Source: Akkermansia sp. (GTDB lineage Bacteria > Verrucomicrobiota > Verrucomicrobiia > Verrucomicrobiales > Akkermansiaceae). Taken from it: 44,209 bases of DNA. Position numbers and translations under genes: made by a program. Location of the stretch: NCBI GenBank assembly GCA_017549485.1, contig JAFYUT010000053.1:1-44209 (forward strand), in the 5' to 3' direction. This document shows, piece after piece, positions 16,620-24,616 of the stretch (its first letter is position 1; each line of letters begins with the position of its first letter). A model generated the notes under the pieces. It made no database searches, was not told the DNA's origin, and saw only the letters and a list, made by a program, of their open reading frames with translations.

Positions 16620-18155
16620 TCAAGCCTTGGCGAAGCTATCCTCGCAAGGACATGCTGCCATGGTCCATACGGCTTTACCACTCTCGGCAATGTGCACGAG
16701 AGCATGGTAGGTATCTTCTACATCTGCACCTACGGCAGCTGCAACCTGAGCAGCTGTAGCGGGAGTGGTGGTCAATGCAGCTTCAGCTTCAGCAAGGAGC
16801 TTGAGGAACACATTGGCAGCCAACTTGCCGGCCTGCACACCGGGCTGGTGATAGGCATTGATGTGAATAAGGCTGGCATAGAAGCTCACGGCACGCTCAA
16901 ACAGAGCAATCAGCATACCCATCGTGTATGCATTTACCGTGGGAATAGATATGGTAATGCTCTGGCGACCGCTTTCGCTGAGAGCTTTGCGGGTGCCACG
17001 CAAGAAGCCCTGCAAGTAGTCACCGGCTGTGAAAGAATTCTCCACCTTCACCGTATCCGTAGGAGCTTGGCGCACCTCGATAAAGGTCACGAAGAAATTG
17101 TTGAGGCCATCACGCAGCTGCTGCACATAGGCGTGCTGATCCGTAGAGCCCTTGTTACCGTACACGGCGATACCTTGGTTCACGGTCTTGCCATCAAGGT
17201 CAAGTTCTTTGCCGAGGGACTCCATAATGAGCTGTTGAAGGTACTTGGAGAAAAGAACAAGGCTGTCTTTGTAGGGCAGAACAACCATATCCTTCTTGCC
17301 CTTACCCTCACCGGCGGCATACCAAGCCAAGGCTAACTTCATGGAGGCGTTAACTGCCGTATCAGCCACTCGAGTATGAGCATCCATATCAGCAGCACCC
17401 TTGAGCAAAGCATCTACATCTACACCTTGAAGAGCAGCAGGCACAAGGCCTACTACGGATGTCTCAGAGGTACGGCCACCCACCCAGTCTTCCATGGGGA
17501 AACGCTTGAGCCAGCCCTCCGTCACAGCAACTTTATCAAGGGTAGACCCCACACCGGTAACAGCTACGGCCTGAGGAGCAAACGCTACGCCCTTGTCTGC
17601 AAAGTAAGCTTGGGCGCATACCATGCCGTTGCGAGTCTCAGGAGTACCGCCGGATTTGGAAATGACTACAGCCAGCGTCTCGGTAAGAGGCAGGGTGTCG
17701 AGCACCTTGTACATACCATCGGGGTCTGTATTGTCAAGGAAAGCCATATTAAGGCCATCTGCAGGCAGAGCATCAGCCACCAATTCGGGGCCCAATGCAG
17801 AACCACCGATGCCGATTACCAAGCAAGTGGAGAACTTCTTGCCATTGGGAGCAAGAATCTTACCCTCAAGCACATCGGCAGCAAATGCCTTAAGATCAGC
17901 CAGCGGCTCATCAATTTTGGCGCGCAATTCGGCCGTGGGAGCAATAGCACTGTTGCGCAGCCAATAGTGACCCACCATACGATTTTCGTCGGGGTTTGCA
18001 ATCACACCGGACTCAAGAGCAGCAATATCAGCATACGCACGCTCAATAAGGGGCTTCATTTCAGACAGAAAATCTTCAGTGAGAGGGAGCTTGGAAAAAT
18101 CCAACGAAATACCCATCTCGGGGTAACGCAAAAGCTGTTGTGCATACTGTTTCAT
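16620..18155 (-). CDS. pgi: Glucose-6-phosphate isomerase
   Basis: 511 residues, cytosolic. It interconverts glucose 6-phosphate and fructose 6-phosphate. The family blocks are present: [46 protein letters not shown] (phosphate-binding Ser/Thr), [18 protein letters not shown] with the active-site Glu, and [15 protein letters not shown] place the start at ATG 18155 (MKQYAQQ). The ATG at 18164 lies 2 nt after the TATAAT box, upstream of the likely +1, and cannot be translated from this promoter. The gene ends at a strong terminator, after which the envelope cluster continues on the same strand. Confidence 0.93.
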   Translation of the reverse strand: MKQYAQQLLRYPEMGISLDFSKLPLTEDFLSEMKPLIERAYADIAALESGVIANPDENRMVGHYWLRNSAIAPTAELRAKIDEPLADLKAFAADVLEGKILAPNGKKFSTCLVIGIGGSALGPELVADALPADGLNMAFLDNTDPDGMYKVLDTLPLTETLAVVISKSGGTPETRNGMVCAQAYFADKGVAFAPQAVAVTGVGSTLDKVAVTEGWLKRFPMEDWVGGRTSETSVVGLVPAALQGVDVDALLKGAADMDAHTRVADTAVNASMKLALAWYAAGEGKGKKDMVVLPYKDSLVLFSKYLQQLIMESLGKELDLDGKTVNQGIAVYGNKGSTDQHAYVQQLRDGLNNFFVTFIEVRQAPTDTVKVENSFTAGDYLQGFLRGTRKALSESGRQSITISIPTVNAYTMGMLIALFERAVSFYASLIHINAYHQPGVQAGKLAANVFLKLLAEAEAALTTTPATAAQVAAAVGADVEDTYHALVHIAESGKAVWTMAACPCEDSFAKA

Positions 18156-18166
18156 AACGGGCATAC

Positions 18167-18195
18167 ATTATACGCGCGCAAGCTGCTTTTGGCAA
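18167..18195 (-). promoter_or_regulatory. pgi promoter
   Basis: Minus strand TTGCCA (18190-18195), 17 nt spacer, consensus TATAAT (18167-18172). It ends 11 nt before ATG 18155, giving a leader of about 4 nt. Confidence 0.75.
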
Positions 18196-18278
18196 GCAGA
18201 AACGCTTCAACTGTCAGATTGAAATAATTATTCCCGCTGAGTGCGTGGCAAATATGTTAGCAAATACGGAAAAGGAGG

Positions 18279-18308
18279 TTGACGAATATAGCTTTACTGT
18301 GTTATATT
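18279..18308 (+). promoter_or_regulatory. Promoter of the bifunctional acyltransferase gene
   Basis: TTGACG (18279-18284), then TATATT (18303-18308) at 18 nt (or TTATAT at 17 nt). The leader to the GTG start is about 31 nt. Confidence 0.6.
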
Positions 18309-18345
18309 ACTACACAGGACGCGCATAAACAAACTCCTCCGAATT

Positions 18346-20148
18346 GTGAGCGGTATTAAACGACAGAAAATTACAGACCTGACAGAACTGGTCAGGGGTG
18401 GCAAACGGTTGCCTGCATGGCTGGTGCTGTGGGCAGAAAAAAAGTTGGGCCTGCATGCTCTCAATGTAGCTCACGATAAGATTGAAGACGACTGGGATGC
18501 CGGCTCGCAAGACAATTTTTTCAAACTTGCATGCAAATATTTAAACCTCAACTACGAACTTGAGGGGCTGGAAAACATACCCAAAGAGGGTCCGTGTGTC
18601 ATTGTCAGCAATCACCCGCACGGAATGTCCGATGGGCTCATGTTCGGAGACATCGCCATGAAGGTACGCAGCGATGTTCGTATTGTGGTCAATGAGTTTT
18701 TGCACCACGTAAGAGGCATGCGCCCTTATCAAATCACGGTTGATGTATACGGGGGAGAAGCCGCAAAGCGAGCCAACATGCAAGGTATGAGAGAAATGCT
18801 GCGTTGGCTTAAAGACGGGCATTGTCTATTGGTGTTCCCCAGCGGGTCTGCCGCTACTTGGTCTTGGCAAGACAAGCGCGTAATAGATGACCCGTGGCAA
18901 CAGAATATATCTGCGATTATTCGTAAAACAGGTGCTGCGGTTGTTCCCATGCACTTCTCCGGACACAATGGATTATTCTTCCAAACATTATCTGTAATAG
19001 CCAAGGGGGTACGCTCTAATTTCCTTGCCAGAGAAATTCTGCGCGATGGTAAAACGCTTCACAAGGTTCGCATCGGCAAACCGATTAACCCGGCGACACT
19101 CGCTATAACCGAAACAGATGAGGAACTTTCCGACTTCTTGCGTCTCAACAGCATGATGTTACGCTATCCGCGAACAGCTCATAGTGCAGCTGTGGCAACC
19201 TCAGAACGCGAACCCATTGCCGAAAGCTTACCGTCCGAACAATTAGAAGCGGAAATTAACGCCTTGCCGGCCGATTGCTTATGTGCGCACAATGAAAGTG
19301 CCCATCTCAATGTGTATGCTGCTAAGGCATCTCAAATACCGCTGATGATGCGAGAAATCGGCATTCAGAGAGAAATCACTTTCCGCGCGGTAGGAGAAGG
19401 CACCGGCAAGTCCATTGATTTGGATGAATATGACCCTCATTACGAACATCTCATCATGTGGAACACACAAGACCGAAAGCTGGTAGGCGCATACCGCATC
19501 GGTAGAACGGATGTCATCATGGATGGGCCTAAGGGATTTAAAGGCATCTATAACTCTGCATTCTTCAATTTCAGCCAGAAATTGCAAAAAATATTGCGCA
19601 GGGGTATTGAAATGGGGCGTGCGTTTATAACCCCTGATTATCAACGCCACCCTGCCTCTCTCGATACACTTTGGATGGGCATCGGTAAATATCTCTGCAA
19701 GCACCCGGAATATCACTATCTGTACGGCACTGTCAGCATCAGCAGTGAATACGAACCTTCCACTCGTTCTCTCATTCTTTCATACCTGCAACATCACTGT
19801 ATGAACGAAGAGTTAGCTAAGGAAGTAAAAGCTTATTTCCCTCCGAAATCACTCAAGTTAAACAGTGAAGATGAACGACTCATCCCCAAGGGATTGAAGG
19901 ATGTTCGGTTACTCGGCCACATGGTATCCGACTTAGAAAAGGACGGCAAACACATTCCGGTTCTGCTGAAACAATACATGAGATTGGGAGGACGGATGCT
20001 CTCTTTCGGCATTGATGAAGATTTCGGTGGTACGTTGGATGGTTTGGTTCTGGTGGATATGTGCAAAGCACCTTCCCGCATCTTGAAACGCTTCTGCGGT
20101 AAGGATTATGTACCCATACCGGACGAAGCGTCCCCTACAGATTCCTGA
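18346..20148 (+). CDS. Bifunctional lysolipid O-acyltransferase / N-acyltransferase (OlsF-type)
   Basis: 600 residues with two acyltransferase domains. The N-terminal PlsC-like domain (about residues 60-270) has NHPHGMSDG at about residue 88, a variant of the NHxxxxD motif, then FPSGSAATW and VVPMHFSGHNG. The C-terminal domain (about 310-560) is like OlsB/hemolysin-type N-acyltransferases: EHLIMWNTQDRKLVGAYRIG, EMGRAFITPDYQRHPASLD, LYGTVSISSEYEPSTR. In OlsF enzymes one chain makes ornithine or related aminolipids: the OlsB-like half N-acylates the amino acid and the PlsC-like half adds the second acyl group. The head group here is not known (ornithine, glycine and others are possible). The start codon appears to be GTG at 18346. 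A bidirectional terminator follows. Confidence 0.85.
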   Translation: MSGIKRQKITDLTELVRGGKRLPAWLVLWAEKKLGLHALNVAHDKIEDDWDAGSQDNFFKLACKYLNLNYELEGLENIPKEGPCVIVSNHPHGMSDGLMFGDIAMKVRSDVRIVVNEFLHHVRGMRPYQITVDVYGGEAAKRANMQGMREMLRWLKDGHCLLVFPSGSAATWSWQDKRVIDDPWQQNISAIIRKTGAAVVPMHFSGHNGLFFQTLSVIAKGVRSNFLAREILRDGKTLHKVRIGKPINPATLAITETDEELSDFLRLNSMMLRYPRTAHSAAVATSEREPIAESLPSEQLEAEINALPADCLCAHNESAHLNVYAAKASQIPLMMREIGIQREITFRAVGEGTGKSIDLDEYDPHYEHLIMWNTQDRKLVGAYRIGRTDVIMDGPKGFKGIYNSAFFNFSQKLQKILRRGIEMGRAFITPDYQRHPASLDTLWMGIGKYLCKHPEYHYLYGTVSISSEYEPSTRSLILSYLQHHCMNEELAKEVKAYFPPKSLKLNSEDERLIPKGLKDVRLLGHMVSDLEKDGKHIPVLLKQYMRLGGRMLSFGIDEDFGGTLDGLVLVDMCKAPSRILKRFCGKDYVPIPDEASPTDS

Positions 20149-20162
20149 TTAACAAGGCAAAC

Positions 20163-20197
20163 AATAAAAGAGTCGGCAACATGCCGACTCTTTTATT
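20163..20197. terminator. Bidirectional terminator
   Basis: Perfect 16 bp inverted repeat from AATAAAAGAGTCGGCA with a 3 nt loop. The A/T-rich ends give U tracts on both strands, so it serves both the acyltransferase gene and the convergent glycosyltransferase gene. Confidence 0.9.
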
Positions 20198-20220
20198 ATA
20201 TGCAAATATGAGGCAAGGGG

Positions 20221-21177
20221 TTACTTGCGTGTTCTGGCCCCTACCACATAGGTAGGACGGCCCTTATTCTCCATATACAACTTGCCCAAGTATATGCCTA
20301 GAATGCCCAGCATAAACAACTGCACACCACCGATTGCCAACACTGAGGCAACAATAGAGGGCCAGCCCAAACTGATGGTTGACAGCCCGCACAGGGTAAC
20401 AATCAACACGTACAGGAAATATGCTATGGACAACACTATAGAGACCAGCCCCAATACAATGGATATATAAAGAGGACGCACTGAGTAACCTACAATACCA
20501 CTGAGAGCCAATGCGCACATTTTTCGCAACGTAAACTTAGATTCCCCGAACTGGCGTTCATGTGGGGTATAGGGTAGCACTTCTGTTCGCAAGCCACTCC
20601 ACGGCAATAAGCCTCGCAAAAAGAAATCTTTATCGTGACAATTCACAACAAACTCTAAAACGCCGTGATCCATCAAGCGAAAATCAGACATACCGGGCTG
20701 CATTTTCACCCCGCTTAACCAACTGAATACACCATAAAATGCTTTAGAGCTCAGTTTTTTAAACAAAGAAATTTTTCTCCCGCTATCCTCACGAGCCGCC
20801 TGAACAACTCGAGCACCATTTTTCCATGCGGCAATCATTTCCGGAATAAATTCAATAGGATGCTGCAAATCCGCGTCAAGCGTAATATAAACATCCGCAT
20901 GATGATGAGCCCAAGCCTCCTCAAGCCCGGCTTTCAAGGCATTCTGATGGCCGAAATTACGGGCAAAACATATACCATTCACCCTGGCATCACTTGTGCT
21001 GAGGTCTTCTATCACGTTCCAACTGCCGTCTCGACTGCCATCATTTACGAATAAAACGCGCCAATCATAAGCTGACAAGTATTTTTCTGCCGTAGCTACA
21101 AATAAGGCAATATTCTCCTCCTCATTATAGCAGGGTACTATCAACTGCAAGCGTATATCGGTCGGTTGTTCGCTCAT
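20221..21177 (-). CDS. GT2 glycosyltransferase, polyprenyl-phosphate type (GtrB/DPM1-like)
   Basis: 318 residues. The N-terminal GT-A domain has LIVPCYNEEENIALF, VLFVNDGSRDGSW, the segment FARNFGHQNALKAGL and the metal-binding YITLDADLQHPIEFI (about residues 85-100), followed by FRLMDHGV. Two C-terminal membrane helices (about residues 228-260 and 268-300) have the GtrB/ArnC/DPM1 topology. Such enzymes load a sugar onto undecaprenyl phosphate at the cytosolic face of the membrane, for later transfer by a GT-C enzyme to glycolipid or polysaccharide. The AT-rich polytopic protein at 22602-24101 could be such a partner, but this is conjecture. The basic C-terminus VGARTRK is typical. Confidence 0.88.
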   Translation of the reverse strand: MSEQPTDIRLQLIVPCYNEEENIALFVATAEKYLSAYDWRVLFVNDGSRDGSWNVIEDLSTSDARVNGICFARNFGHQNALKAGLEEAWAHHHADVYITLDADLQHPIEFIPEMIAAWKNGARVVQAAREDSGRKISLFKKLSSKAFYGVFSWLSGVKMQPGMSDFRLMDHGVLEFVVNCHDKDFFLRGLLPWSGLRTEVLPYTPHERQFGESKFTLRKMCALALSGIVGYSVRPLYISIVLGLVSIVLSIAYFLYVLIVTLCGLSTISLGWPSIVASVLAIGGVQLFMLGILGIYLGKLYMENKGRPTYVVGARTRK

Positions 21178-21186
21178 CTCACGGAG

Positions 21187-21192
21187 ATTATA
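21187..21192 (-). promoter_or_regulatory. -10 element of the GT2 gene
   Basis: Consensus TATAAT on the minus strand, 9 nt before ATG 21177. The matching -35 position (TGGAGT at 17 nt) is weak. Confidence 0.55.
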
Positions 21193-21253
21193 CCTTACAA
21201 TCTATGGAGACTCCAGTCTTTTTCTGATTTATGTACATTTTTCGTATTTCCTA

Positions 21254-21282
21254 TTGACATAATAGGCTTATTATGATACACA
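21254..21282 (+). promoter_or_regulatory. metY promoter
   Basis: Consensus TTGACA (21254-21259), 17 nt spacer, TACACA (21277-21282), 24 nt before ATG 21307. A dyad fills the spacer. Confidence 0.6.
21258..21275. repeat. Inverted repeat in metY promoter spacer (operator candidate)
   Basis: CATAATAG / TTATTATG with a 2 nt centre, 7 of 8 pairs matching. It overlaps a second dyad, CCTATT-N5-AATAGG at 21251-21267, which covers the -35. Either could bind a dimeric regulator. Confidence 0.45.
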
Positions 21283-21306
21283 CCTGTTCGACATTACTTC
21301 ACACAC

Positions 21307-22581
21307 ATGAAAAACAAGCGTTTCGAGACCTTACAACTGCACGCCGGGCAAGAACAAGCAGACCCGGCAACAGGAGCACGTGCGGTTCCCATTTATGCCA
21401 CATCAGCCTACGTGTTTGAGAACTGTGAGCAAGCGGCAGACCGTTTTGCATTGAAAGAAAGCGGCAACATATACAGCCGTTTGACCAACAGCACTCAAGA
21501 AGTTTTAGAAAAACGCATGGCGGCTTTAGAGGGAGGTATTGGAGCACTCGCGCTGGCCTCAGGCGCAGCGGCCATCAGTTATACCTTGCAAGCGCTAGCA
21601 CAAAACGGTGGCCATATTATTGCTCAGAAGACAATTTACGGTGGCAGCTACAATTTACTGGCACACACGCTGCCCGCATTCGGTATCAGTTGCACTTTTG
21701 TAGATATTCATAATGCCCGGGAAATAGAGGCCGCCATACGCCCCGAGACTCGCGCCATTTATGCAGAAACAATGGGTAATCCCAATTGTGATATTCCCGA
21801 CATAGCAGCACTATCCGAACTCGCTCATCTTCACGGATTACCACTTGTAGTAGACAACACATTTGCAACACCGTATCTACTGCGCCCCATAGAACACGGG
21901 GCAGACATCGTAATTCACTCCGCCACCAAGTTTTTAGGAGGGCACGGCACCACATTGGGAGGCATTGTAGTAGACAGCGGTCAATTCGACTGGGCTGCAA
22001 GCGGTAAATATGCCGGCATTTCTGCGCCCAACCCTTCATACCACGGGCTCAGTTTTACAGAGGCTGTCAAAAACGCTGCGTTCATCGTATATCTGAGAGC
22101 CATTCTTTTGCGTGATATGGGTGCATGCATATCACCATTCGCAGCATTCCAATTACTGCAAGGCATTGAAACGCTTTCCTTGCGTATGGAACGCCATGCA
22201 GCCAATACAGCCGAAGTCATTAAGTATTTATCGACTCACCCACAGGTGCGGCGGGTCAACCATCCGGCATTGGAAGAACACCCATACAACAAAACCTATT
22301 GCCGATACTTCCCGAACGGAGGTGGCTCTATCTTCACCTTTGAGATTAACGGGGAGCAAGCGGAGGCGTTCCGCTTCATCAATTCATTGCAACTTTTCTC
22401 ACTACTTGCCAATGTGGCAGATATGAAGAGCCTGGTCATTCACCCGGCCTCCACCACCCACTCACAAATGACACCCGAACAGCTCGAAGCCTGTGGAATA
22501 CGCCAAAACACCATCAGGCTTTCTATCGGCACAGAGCATATCGATGACATTATCGCAGATTTACAGCAAGCCTTCCAATGA
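21307..22581 (+). CDS. metY: O-acetylhomoserine sulfhydrylase (Cys/Met metabolism PLP enzyme)
   Basis: 424 residues, cytosolic, PLP-dependent. The PLP lysine is in IVIHSATKFLGGHGTTLGG (about residue 205). N-terminal FETLQLHAGQEQADPATGAR and YATSAYVFENCEQAADRFA, plus YSRLTNSTQEVLEKRMAALE and the C-terminal HPASTTHSQM, are typical of the O-acetylhomoserine/O-succinylhomoserine sulfhydrylase branch (MetY/MetZ) of the CGS family. The length of about 424 residues and the LHAGQ start favour MetY, which makes homocysteine directly from sulfide. It is transcribed alone behind a promoter with an operator-like dyad and converges on the AT-rich membrane protein. Confidence 0.9.
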   Translation: MKNKRFETLQLHAGQEQADPATGARAVPIYATSAYVFENCEQAADRFALKESGNIYSRLTNSTQEVLEKRMAALEGGIGALALASGAAAISYTLQALAQNGGHIIAQKTIYGGSYNLLAHTLPAFGISCTFVDIHNAREIEAAIRPETRAIYAETMGNPNCDIPDIAALSELAHLHGLPLVVDNTFATPYLLRPIEHGADIVIHSATKFLGGHGTTLGGIVVDSGQFDWAASGKYAGISAPNPSYHGLSFTEAVKNAAFIVYLRAILLRDMGACISPFAAFQLLQGIETLSLRMERHAANTAEVIKYLSTHPQVRRVNHPALEEHPYNKTYCRYFPNGGGSIFTFEINGEQAEAFRFINSLQLFSLLANVADMKSLVIHPASTTHSQMTPEQLEACGIRQNTIRLSIGTEHIDDIIADLQQAFQ

Positions 22582-22601
22582 TAGGATGTCAATTATTTTA
22601 T

Positions 22602-24101
22602 TCACTTATTCTCTACCTTTTCTCTCTTATCTTGATTATAATCCCTTAATACAATTATTGACTCAAGTCCAAGATGCTTTGCAATCCCCTTATTTAATGC
22701 CATATCAGTATCAGCTAAATCTGCTCCCTCAGCATACGAAAAAAATGCATACTTATGTTCAAACCTTCGGTTCTTATAATTTTCGCAAGTCGTACTTATC
22801 AAAGGTTTAATTTCTGTATATAATGGGTATATTTCTATAAGTGTTCGAGGTATTCTGAATACAGTGAAAGACCAGATGCTTTTCATTTGAATATCTTCAG
22901 TAGTCAAAACCAGTTCTTTCTCGCCATTTCGTTTAACAGAATCCGCTTTTTTTTGCAACATTGAAAAAAAACGAGCATTATCAATACTCCGTACAACATT
23001 TGGAAGTAAAACCGTAAAGGAAAGGCCAAATTGTATAACTATCAAAAAATACACATATTTTATATTTACCAAATGAGTATTGAGAGCACGATAAATTATC
23101 CCCCCGATAAGCGCCATTATTACTATTTCAACGGGAATAAATGCACGAGGCGCACCGAAGTTAGGAGCTAGCATTAAAATCCCGCCTAGTAATAGAGAGG
23201 CACAAAATAAAGCAAACAACCTACAATTCAACAATTTTCTCAGGGGTGAAATAACTAATACTATAAGAAAAACTAGAATTAAACGCCATGACCAAAACAA
23301 TACATGTAGCCAATTACTCGAAAAAATATTTTGAATAGCATACTCAATCTTCGAAAGATTTTCATGACTGTCGGCTACTCTTTTATACGGCCCAGGCGCA
23401 GTATAAAATATAATAGCAAATGAAATGAGAACCAGAGCCAAAACAATGATTTGTTTACTTGTTTTTTTTGTCTTAGCTTTCCAATGATATGCGAATATCG
23501 ATGAAGCAAACAACGTAACAGAAACGTAGGAAACAGATTCATTACTCATACCCACTATTGGAGCAAGCAATATTGCAAAAACAAATCTCGTAGGGCGAAG
23601 CATATTGCCATTGTAAAATGGTTCTATGACTATAAAAAACATTAACGCAATAACAGTTGGATAATACCAATTGAAATTACTGCAAAGCCAGTAATAGTTA
23701 TTCTTGTTACTCAGAATACATAATATAATAAGTATAAATGTTAATTTCTCTGGTTTTGTATTTACAGACCAAGCACCTGTTGCAAGGCGATAGATAAACA
23801 ATGCACATGCTGTAATGAAAATAGGATTAAAAAATCTATATAACCACAACACACGACAAGCTCCATCTATTTCAGAATCAACACCTATAAAATATATAAA
23901 AAATTCTCCAATTCTTGCATTTGTATTGTTATACGTTTGAAGAGCAAGTTCATAGGCCTCTCTATAGTCTACCGCATTAAGATGCCAAATATCTTCAGTG
24001 ATAAGCCCATTATACCAAGAAAAAAAGAGAGCAACTATATACAAACAAATACACGCAGTAATTGCGAAATAATTTTTTTTGACTTGTAACATATAATACA
24101 T
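22602..24101 (-). CDS. AT-rich polytopic membrane protein (DUF6056/GT-C-like)
   Basis: 499 residues with about 10-12 hydrophobic segments up to about residue 390, then a soluble C-terminal domain of about 110 residues. An early loop carries ITEDIWHLNA, with acidic residues where GT-C glycosyltransferases keep their catalytic Asp/Glu. The loop NKNNYYWLCSNFNWYYP and the segment VGMSNESVSYV resemble DUF6056-type or lipid-linked-sugar GT-C proteins. I infer a possible glycosyltransferase, not proven. Base composition is clearly AT-rich: two of three lines counted by eye gave 27% and 35% GC, one reached 50%, while neighbours are near 50%. Codons such as ATA, AAA and AAT are frequent. This suggests recent transfer. 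ATG 24101 (or 24092) is chosen as start; a strong promoter lies about 150 bases upstream. Confidence 0.75.
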   Translation of the reverse strand: MYYMLQVKKNYFAITACICLYIVALFFSWYNGLITEDIWHLNAVDYREAYELALQTYNNTNARIGEFFIYFIGVDSEIDGACRVLWLYRFFNPIFITACALFIYRLATGAWSVNTKPEKLTFILIILCILSNKNNYYWLCSNFNWYYPTVIALMFFIVIEPFYNGNMLRPTRFVFAILLAPIVGMSNESVSYVSVTLFASSIFAYHWKAKTKKTSKQIIVLALVLISFAIIFYTAPGPYKRVADSHENLSKIEYAIQNIFSSNWLHVLFWSWRLILVFLIVLVISPLRKLLNCRLFALFCASLLLGGILMLAPNFGAPRAFIPVEIVIMALIGGIIYRALNTHLVNIKYVYFLIVIQFGLSFTVLLPNVVRSIDNARFFSMLQKKADSVKRNGEKELVLTTEDIQMKSIWSFTVFRIPRTLIEIYPLYTEIKPLISTTCENYKNRRFEHKYAFFSYAEGADLADTDMALNKGIAKHLGLESIIVLRDYNQDKREKVENK

Positions 24102-24124
24102 AAAAGAGAAAAAAAATAACGGTG

Positions 24125-24145
24125 CTGCGTCAAAAAAAGACGCAG
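24125..24145 (-). terminator. Terminator-like hairpin in the leader of the AT-rich membrane gene
   Basis: On the minus strand, CTGCGTC-TTTTTTT-GACGCAG: a perfect 7 bp stem with an all-T loop. After CACCGTTA it is followed by eight T bases, and the ATG at 24101 comes soon after. It lies between promoter and gene, so it could be an attenuator or simply a weak terminator. Confidence 0.5.
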
Positions 24146-24251
24146 AATAGCGAACTGAGGTGTGCAAACCACTAAAATCTATGGTAATATAAGATAGGAA
24201 TGAATATCATACCGGCTCTTGAAATGAAGTGATTCCGCACCTCTGTTTCAG

Positions 24252-24279
24252 ATTATACAAGAAATCAGATAGTTGTCAA
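24252..24279 (-). promoter_or_regulatory. Strong promoter upstream of the AT-rich membrane gene
   Basis: Minus strand consensus TTGACA (24274-24279), 16 nt spacer, consensus TATAAT (24252-24257). Predicted start is near 24245, giving a leader of about 145 nt to ATG 24101, the longest in the window. Confidence 0.75.
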
Positions 24280-24360
24280 GTACGAGTTTATCTCTTTTGC
24301 GTCTCTGAGAGAGGCAAAATTAAATGCGACATTTGAGTCATTCAGGTGCAGTGTACGCAA

Positions 24361-24402
24361 TCAACGAATGCAATGGTGAGGATATAGAAACTTCCCGTCC
24401 AT
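24361..24402 (-). CDS. Possible 13-residue small ORF with strong Shine-Dalgarno
   Basis: Minus strand ATG 24402 encodes MDGKFLYPHHCIR and stops at 24361. GGAGG (24409-24413) sits 6 nt before the ATG, a perfect ribosome-binding site in a window where most genes lack one. No promoter is clearly assigned and the peptide has no recognisable family, so this may be chance. Confidence 0.25.
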   Translation of the reverse strand: MDGKFLYPHHCIR

Positions 24403-24510
24403 TGCTTACCTCCGGCTCAAACTCAGGAAGCTAACCGCCCCGTCATTCATGAAACTTTTGTGACGCAGCGCCGAACTTTAAGGCATTGAATGTCAGAAGA
24501 ATCGTTAAGC

Positions 24511-24568
24511 ACTCACTCTCCTTTTGATAACTTATGCTCAGGTGAGTACAAGTGTTTTATAGCATAAG
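24511..24568. repeat. Interleaved inverted repeats (possible H-type pseudoknot)
   Basis: ACTCAC (24511-24516) can pair with GTGAGT (24542-24547), and CTTATGCT (24531-24538) with AGCATAAG (24561-24568). The order A-B-A'-B' allows a pseudoknot or two alternative hairpins in RNA from either strand. Confidence 0.45.
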
Positions 24569-24616
24569 ACAGAGGGGGAGGTTACCCCGTTTGTCGCGTG
24601 ATTTACCTCATACTCA

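Larger units (their letters stand above)
24280..24616. other. 337 bp gap without a convincing long gene
   Basis: No long reading frame fits here on either strand. What can be seen: short minus-strand frames with ribosome-binding-like sequences, the two interleaved inverted repeats at 24511-24568, and GC-rich pairing segments around 24390-24435. No match to tmRNA, SRP RNA, RNase P RNA or tRNA signatures was found by eye. It may hold a non-coding RNA or the remains of a gene next to a transferred segment. Confidence 0.5.

Noticed and set aside
21178..21306. SAM or other riboswitch before metY
   Set aside because: The predicted leader is under 20 nt, too short for a riboswitch.
24258..24616. 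tmRNA, SRP RNA, RNase P RNA or tRNA in the gene-poor gap
   Set aside because: None of the signature sequences (tag frame with tRNA-like ends, GGAAGG loop, P4 core, T-loop) could be found by eye on either strand.
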